Made by a program: the position numbers and the translations under genes | Assembly (NCBI GenBank): GCA_022661535.1 | Contig: JAKULF010000005.1 | Location: forward strand, 5,394,001 to 5,458,000 | DNA: 64,000 nucleotides | Direction of reading: 5' to 3' | From: Eutypa lata | Taxonomy: Eukaryota; Ascomycota; Sordariomycetes; Xylariales; Diatrypaceae | The notes under the pieces: generated by a model | Seen by the model: only the letters and a program-made list of their open reading frames with translations | What the model was told of the DNA's origin: nothing | Database searches by the model: none | Shown here: positions 56,807 through 64,000 of the stretch, in pieces | Layout of the letters: each line of letters starts with the position of its first letter | How positions within the stretch are numbered: position 1 is the first letter of the stretch

Positions 56807-59800
56807 GAGGCCCCTATTCTTCTTCCCTTGCTTTAGATAACTAATTGCGAGTTGCTGGAACTTTACTTAATTTAAAGCCGACAAGCAATGGTTAAAAAAA
56901 GAAAACAATCCTGAAGCCCCTAGTTGTGCACTAGCATTTCTGATATAATAAACCAAGCGCTTGTAAAGTATGTAAAAAGAATCAAATAAGCAAACGTAAA
57001 ATGACTCCGGGTATCAAACTATTATTAGCCTGACAGGTTATCATCTGTTTTATAGTGTATAATATGTGTTGACATAATTCACATATAGTTCAGTTCAGAT
57101 CCTAGGCCCGGAGTATAGCTCTATAAGTGACCGATTATGTCATGCCCATAGTTTAATCGGCACTGGTAATATGACATAATATATAGGTACCCCCACTAGG
57201 CAGGTACATTGTATAACGTTGCACAGGTCGAGTAGGTTCTCTGAAATCCCCTCCTCTCGTCCCGACCAATGCGCTGTGTATAAAGACTACGACAGGTGAT
57301 AGATATTCTAACTGCCCGTTTTAGCATTGCACATACAGACATGATACCTATCTACCTGAGTATCTACCTGCTTAGATTAGGTACATTATGTACATACATA
57401 CAGTATGTACAGTTGCCCCTTGCGAGACGTCTTGGCCCTATGGTTCTAGGTTGTAAATCCATGTATGTCATTAGCGGGAACATTTGCTTAAGTCCAAGCT
57501 CTTTTTTTTCGACCCTTTTTTCCTACGATTGACATCTCCCATCCTGGCCCGCTAATCCCACTTACGGGACTAAGATATCGACCGATGTGGCTTTTTTTTT
57601 TCTCTCACCAACTAACTAGGCGAGATCGTCATCGATTCCGCGGCACATGAATCGTTATTCCCAGAACATGACCTTCACTTCCTTTTATTGCCGTTTTTCC
57701 ATACATATATACATACATACCACATACCTACCTACGCCCTACTCTTCGGAAACTTGACCGGCCGAAGATAGCAGCTACTTGCTAACTAACGCGTATACCT
57801 GTTCAAGTAGTCAGTCAGTCACGGTCAGTCGCCGGACGACTTGGTGCTGAAAAGGCCATGTCGTACACGCAGTCACCGGTGCAACCGGCCGGCGCCGACT
57901 GGCCTAGGAGGTAAAAATGACCTATAGAATGTATCGTTAGATTACCTGGACAACCCAACAAACCCCCGTGACATCGTCTTGTTCCGAGCAAAGGGGCCGA
58001 CTTTCTAGTGGTGCCCAAATCTTCGGGAACCCCTGTGTCATATCATTTGCCTTTGGAGTGACGATGCTCTCTGCCGAGTTGCATATACAGAAGATCTCCC
58101 TCTGGGTCGGCAGCGTGCAGGCATTTTGACTACCGTCTCTTCAAATACGTATACTCTTGAGTTTTGATACTAACTAACGGCGGTACGCTATACCTCAAGA
58201 GGCTCTCTCCCCTGTAGAAACCAGCTGTACCGAATTCCCCATTCTTCATCGACTTCAGGGTATAGATAGTATGATGAACGATACTGAAGTATACCGAGCA
58301 ACTTAGCCATTGTCTTCTTCAAATGTTCTATCTCTTATTTTCTTAATTTCTCTCTTGGCAACGTTCACATAGCGAGGACCGGAGGATGTTGGCTGGTAAT
58401 ACACCTGGAGATGAAACAATATCGCCTAGAAGCAGTAGGTATGTATGTAGAGCCAGAAAGTGAAAGTCCAGCCCACTCCTTCGAATGCACACTTTCATAC
58501 ATATGCAATGGGACGCGTTGCGTGTGTAAGGTTAGCCCCAGTCAGTGGTTACTTAGCATCTTCTGTCTATCGGGCAATTCCACCTTTTAACACAGTAGCC
58601 CCAGAGTAATAACAGTCCTGTCACTGTCAGGGATCTCTCATCCCTGTTTACAGATTTCCTCCCACGTCCCATCTGCTTGTTTCGCTTGTAGCCGCGTCTC
58701 CTTTTGACTCAGGTGTAAGGTTAGTGCCCCTACTCCCCGCCTCTTCGAGAGGGGCCCAGCTCTCTTTCCTATTGCTGAACCCCTATGTAATCAATCACTA
58801 CATACACATACATACCTACATCTAATCCCTAATGTATGTATGTACGTACAGGCCTCGACATCCCGGTCCCACAGCAAGCCTAGCAAAAAAGTCTTAGCCC
58901 ATCATGGGAGCCGCCACGAGTAACTAGGATGGGTCGTCTGTGGGGATGCGGGTACAGTACAACTTGGTGATACATGCCACTCAACTGGTATGGTTATGTA
59001 TTATGTATCCATAGTTAGTATAATCGTCTTCCACTCCTCCTCATCGTGCCTTTCTTGGGTGGACGATGCCCTGATGCCCTGACATCTCTGTCATCCTTGT
59101 ACATGCCTCGCATTTGTGTGTTCTTTATGGCCTAGTCCCGGCTCCATCACAACTGTCTTCCACGCCATTGGCGCAGCCTTTCCCGACTTCAAGTTTGAAA
59201 AAAAAGCATTCGTGCCTCCCTGTCAACTGTTTTTGGCGTTGCCCTAAAACCAGACCAAGACTTCGATTTAGCTTTTGCGGGTAGTGACTTCGGGTTTATC
59301 GTCGAAACATTCTTTGCGCTCCAGTCAGTCTCTCTCTGGTTGTTCTTACTTCAAATCTTGCCCGCCTCGCATCTTTAGTTTATGTGAAGGTTTCCTATTT
59401 GCCCGCGCTCTTCATCCATACGTCGATCCCTCGTCTAGTCGTCGTATGAGGATTAGTCTACTCTAACGTTCTCGTTTTATATTATAGACTTTATTTTTGT
59501 TTGACGATCATTGTCTATAGTTTTACTTCTCTTCACGCGGCGTGTAGTCTTAATTTCTTTTAGTTCAACGACGTCCTAAGAGTATACTTTAAACATCCGC
59601 CATCCAACATTAGAGTTTCCCCGCGATCTGTGTGTATTTGCATAGTTGAAAATTAAGTTGGGACGACGGCCGCAAGCTGATCACATCTTGTACGTTGTAG
59701 CCAAAGAACGAGGGGGACATTGACATCCGGCAAACTACTTCTCATCCGGACCTTTTTAACACTACGAATAGCATATAAATAGAGGTCTAACCACCTGTTT

Positions 59801-59964
59801 TCTTTGCTGATCCTAACAGTCTTTCTTACATGCTAGAGGTGAGCCGATCTTCATTATTTGGAACATATATTGAAGATCCATATTCTTACGCGCGCATCAA
59901 CTGACTTCCGTAATAGGCATACACTGCAAAGCTAGTATAACAAGATATCATTCCTTGCTATGTC
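56807..59964. promoter_or_regulatory. long upstream region of the TALE homeodomain gene
   Basis: About 3.1 kb with no supported gene. From about 59000 the plus strand becomes TC-rich, consistent with a long promoter and leader, which is common for fungal regulators. Short frames such as 59275-59466 may be upstream open frames. Confidence 0.4.
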
Positions 59965-61485
59965 ATGGAAGACAGCTCCTCCAAACACCCGGTGACACTT
60001 CGTTCAAACTCATCATCTCCAACAGAGACCAGAATGGCTTCTGCGCTCACCATGTCTTCTTACCCTAGCGGTGATTTTCATCGCAATCTTCCTTGGCATG
60101 AGGCTCGGTGGGGCACTTCTTACCGAACAAACTACGATGATGAGGAGATCAGGCTACCATCTATCAAACAGGTGAGAGTTTACTCATACAACTATTACGG
60201 TTTTCCTCGCTAATAACGCTCCATCAGGCTGTCCCAGAAGTTTTAATCCCGGTCGACCCAGATGCCGCCAGGAGACGAGAATCACCGGCAGCATCCCCTG
60301 GTGGCGGACGTGGGTTTGGGCTAGCGACGCCGCCAGAGTATGTTCACTCACCTAGTCAAAAGAAACGACGACGTGTGTCCCTAGACAGCGGGAGGGGCCT
60401 CGAGAGAGCTGGTCAGATTCCAAGACTATATGCTACTCCGCAACAAAATGATTACTACCGACAGTCATCACCGACTAGACCTGGGCCATCTCCAGAACCG
60501 TGGGTCACACCCAACAACAATCGCCTATACGCTACAGGCAGCCCATCTTCGCTACGCCCTCTAGCCGCAAATGGCGGGCCTGAACAGGCTGAGCCGCGTC
60601 CAACCTTACCTAGCCTACCATTTCCCCCCTTTGCTGAGAGGGACAACAGAGAAGCGCCGAGAGGGCGAGGCTACTCAGTAGGTGAATACTTCCGAGAGCC
60701 CATTGGACCGCCAGGCCCATCTTACGGTACAGGCTACAGACCAGAACCTGGAGCATCCGCATACACGCAAACAGACACTAGTTACGGCTACCCCTATCCT
60801 GCCAGAAACCATTCTTTTTCTTTGGGATCTGCCCGCCCGTACGATAGAACACCATTTTCGCCAGGGGCGTATGGACCGCCATACCAAGATCCCTACCTGC
60901 CGATTCGGGTTGGACCACTTGGTATCGGAGCGCCCGTCGATAGTAGGCAGCGAAAGCGTCGGGGAAATTTACCGAAAGAGACCACAGATAAACTTCGTGC
61001 CTGGTTCCAAGCCCATCTCTCACACCCGTATCCGACCGAAGACGAGAAGCAAGAGCTCGTGAGGCAGACTGGCTTGCAGTTAAGTAAGTTTTTTGGCTCC
61101 TATTTAATTTCCTGCTTGTTACAATATCATGGTTGCCGGAGTCATAAGCAAGCGAACGAACTTGCCTATTTACTGCCACGTAACATCCGGTAGCCCTCTT
61201 GACTAACAGATCTTGCGTCCAGATCAAATATCCAACTGGTTTATCAATGCACGGCGTCGACAACTACCCACACTACAGAAGAACGCTCGGGCGGAATCAT
61301 TTGCCTTGTCTCACAGAAATGGCAATGGCAAAGCTATAGGATCACCAGAAGGGGCCGATTACGTTTTCGATGGCAAGCGAGACGCCTCCCATCTGAGTGA
61401 TGGGGAGCCGAACAATTACGACGATGGGGACTTGGAGCGCTTGGAACGCCACAGGCCAGCCAAGAGCAAGCGCGGCAGCATCTAG
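59965..61485 (+). CDS. TALE-class homeodomain transcription factor
   Basis: Three exons: 59965-60171, 60228-61083 and 61223-61485, 441 residues. The homeodomain spans about residues 306-370: [20 protein letters not shown], then the three-residue-extended loop SHPYP that defines the TALE class, then [17 protein letters not shown]. The correct acceptor (CGTCCAG at 61216-61222) is the second of two candidates and is fixed by this helix. Asn363, the DNA-contacting residue, is kept. The rest is a Pro/Ser/Tyr-rich, probably disordered region with a basic patch KKRRRVS (possible nuclear localisation signal) near residue 115. Fungal TALE proteins of this type control development and stress responses; the exact orthologue is not assigned. 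Confidence 0.9.
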
Positions 61486-63774
61486 AGGGGACGACGGACG
61501 AACCGAAAGCAACACATGATTTTCTGATTATCATTGTATAGAACGGCGCCATGATATACGAGGGAATGCTTTCTTTACAGCGCGCAGGCAAACCAACTCC
61601 GACCGCTAAACTTTACTACAACTACAACTACAACTACAACTACCCCCCTTGCAGCAGTGACTGACGAGGTATCCGCAAGAATTTGGGACTTGTACAGCAT
61701 TTACAACCGGCGTATTGGAAGGTCAGGCAGGATCGAAAAGAAAAGGGCCTCTGGGTAAATGGACTGTGGGATTGAACTGTATTACGGCGCATTATTGGAA
61801 AGAAAAAGGGGGGGAGCGGGCTTGCCATCCAAGCCGAGCGCATGCAAATTTGGCGCTACGTTTCCTGTAAACTAGAGTACATCACAGTTCCGCGATCGTA
61901 TCATTATTGCCACAATACGACAAAGCGTTTGCTTGAGTTTTCGGCACAGCTTCGAATGAATGAATGAATGAATTGACTGACTGACTGACTGAGCGGGTGA
62001 GCGAAATGAAAGTGGGTGGTGTGATTTAAGTCGTGCCCGATACGCTGGCCCGGAACCTTGCATCGATACAACACCATCGGGTCTGTGTTCCACAGATAGG
62101 GAGGAGCATTGGAAGTGGGGACCATTGGATACCTGCGCACATGTATCTAGGTATGTAGGTAGGTAGGTATTCATGTAACTAGGTATGTGCGGGTGGTTGA
62201 GTGTGCAATGCACGGCCGTCTTGTCTTGTCTGCCTGCCTGTCTATCTGTTCGTTCACGTCCAGTCCCCATGTTTTCTGTACCACCTACCCGGAAGAGCAT
62301 CTGGGCTCTTGATACTTTCCGATCGATAAATTAGCAGATTAGCAAGAATGCAGATCCCCCGCCGGGGGGACGCTGCCGGCCTTTTTCCTTCTTTCTTCTT
62401 CTCCAATGGCACCTGCCAGCCACTCTATAGGGGGGGTTGGCTGTGACGACGTTTTTGGGGGCTAGGTAGAGTGCGACGTTCGTCGCAACGGCGGTGTGTA
62501 CGTACATTACGTATGTACATTGGTGAGCCGTACCTAGGTAGTTTTGTATAACGGTTAGATAGTATTGTATGCATGTATGGTATGGCATGTCCTTGCGCTT
62601 TTCCAAGGCTCGAAACAGTGGTGGCGCTTATAGTTGAATTTTAAGTTGATATCGAGACTTTGGTCATGCTGCTCGAGAGGTTCGAGGTTGGTCTAAGACA
62701 CTGTCAACCGCGGGGAGAGTTTAACTAGGTAGTCTAGAATCTGCGCACTGCGCTTCTCAAAGCAGCCACATGAACTTAGTTAGTATTATACTTATACTAT
62801 ACTAGTACGTAGAGCCACGTGCTCTGAGAGTCGCTAGGACATAAAACAAGTGTCTTATACTCACGTGGTTAACGAGGTTAAATGATGTAGATAGATGCAT
62901 ACCTACCTATGTAGGTAGGTAGGTAGGTATTAATGCATTCTACCTTCGGTAAGTTTGGCTAAAAAAGAAGTATAATCCCAAACTATCTATCTAAGAGTTC
63001 CCGTTGAAATAAGCTTCTTTGTCCAAGATAAGGTTTCTGTGCTCCTTACACTTATTAAGCCGTATGAACGACAAATAACAAGCTTTTTGTTGTCCACAGC
63101 TACCTGAGCCACCTAGACACACGGCTCGAGAATAGACTCAACTTCCGACAACACTGTGTCATCTCTATCTATTCTCACCAAGTACCTGGTTTTCTGCCCC
63201 TATGCTTGTATTCCCCCCCTGCGTGGCATGGCACCTCACCCCCTTGCTTAATTACATGGTTTATGTATGTACGTCAACAAAAGGGGGAGGGGTAGCAGCT
63301 CTCAACAAACTATACAATTCTTCGCACTAGCATTCCCTCTACTCTAGATAGACAGCAGTATCAATCTTAGACCTAACCTAAACCTGACCGTCGAGACTTT
63401 TTGCAGTAATACTCTGCTACCATCGTCAAACTATCTCCTACCTATGTACAAATGTCACAGTGTATTCTTCGGTTTGACCTCCAAACTTACGAGACGAACA
63501 GGGCCCTAACTTGAGACATGCGCATGGTAATTAAGTTCGCGAAGAGGTTGAAGCATCAAGCCAAATTCGGACGTTTCATTCCGCTGTAACCTAGTGACAT
63601 AGGTATGGCAGCCTTGACTCCTAGCCTCTAGAGCTTACGATTCGCTACCTTAGATGTAGGTATCTAGAAGTCGCGGTGAGCTCTCACATGATGCCCTTCC
63701 AAAGTTACAGGACCCATGTACCTTCGCCTTCGCGGAAGTTGAGAGCTACCCTGATTTCAAGCCACAGTAGTTAG
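61486..63774. other. intergenic with many simple repeats
   Basis: Contains (CTACAA)n at about 61616-61643, (GAAT)n followed by (GACT)n at about 61955-61991, and (GTAG)/(GTAT)n tracts near 62150-62172 and 62903-62932. No gene supported. Confidence 0.5.
61616..61643. repeat. (CTACAA)n tandem repeat
   Basis: About four and a half copies of the hexamer CTACAA. Confidence 0.8.
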
Positions 63775-64000
63775 TTAGGCTTTCCCGACGTCCAAGACAA
63801 GGGTCTCGATTGCTTTTTCAAAAACGAAGGGTTCGGTCACACGACGAGTGTCCCCGTGGTCGACAGTCATGATAAACTTCAGGCCGCAGCCGGAACTGCT
63901 ATCCGAAGTCTACATAGCATAATTTATTACATGATCAGCAAACCCCCCACCTACGTATGTATCTACCTACATACCTACGCGCTCACCTTGATATAATAGC
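63775..64000 (-). CDS. last exons of an unknown gene (partial)
   Basis: Runs off the right edge. The final exon (63909-63775, 44 codons plus stop) follows a TGTAG acceptor and reads TSDSSSGCGLKFIMTVDHG, then FVFEKAIETLVLDVGKA. The previous exon ends at 63987 with a GTGAGC donor in matching phase and encodes YYIK. The coding character is good and the splice sites consistent, but too little is present to name the family. Confidence 0.5.

Noticed and set aside
61872..62300. 142-codon minus-strand frame with repeats
   Set aside because: Built largely from GAAT/GACT/GTAG microsatellites.

Overview
The window is nuclear DNA from a filamentous ascomycete (Pezizomycotina, probably a Sordariomycete). 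The evidence is many short introns of about 55-120 bp with GTRAGT donors, CTAAC/CTGAC branch sites and YAG acceptors, fungal-type gene families (Zn2Cys6 regulator, fungal kinase-like, TALE homeodomain, CAS1 acyltransferase), and intergenic DNA full of TACC/GTAT microsatellites. There is no bacterial, viral or organellar gene content. Species is not assigned. Gene models were built by hand from open frames, splice consensus and phase; every complete spliced model sums to a whole number of codons.

Left part (1-20 kb): the 5' part of a Tea4/Bud14-like SH3 polarity gene runs off the left edge. A gene-poor, AT-rich stretch follows, holding one GC-rich dimeric alpha/beta-barrel (DUF1330-like) gene. 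Then come a small basic protein of unknown role, ribosomal protein S18 (4 exons), the ribosome maturation factor SDO1/SBDS tail-to-tail with it, vacuolar carboxypeptidase Y and a CAS1-type polysaccharide O-acetyltransferase.

Middle part (21-36 kb): an F-box-like protein, a multi-spanning membrane protein carrying an AT-hook, the ARF-like GTPase Arl3/ARFRP1, exosome subunit Rrp45, spliceosome factor Cwc15, an EBP-family sterol isomerase with a 27-nt exon, and a PEBP-family protein. This is a dense housekeeping block.

Right part (35-64 kb): a Zn2Cys6 transcription factor is divergent from a large fusion protein that joins a caspase-like protease domain, a degenerate homeodomain and a rhodanese-like domain. 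A small protein kinase follows on the same strand. From about 45 to 60 kb the window is gene-poor, with decayed coding fragments and one well-preserved non-autonomous element (64-bp perfect terminal inverted repeats, 9-bp target duplication, Mutator-like) that carries degenerate telomeric repeats. A TALE homeodomain gene and the last exons of an unknown gene end the window.

The most unusual items are the caspase/homeodomain/rhodanese fusion, the element carrying telomeric repeats, and the membrane protein with an AT-hook.
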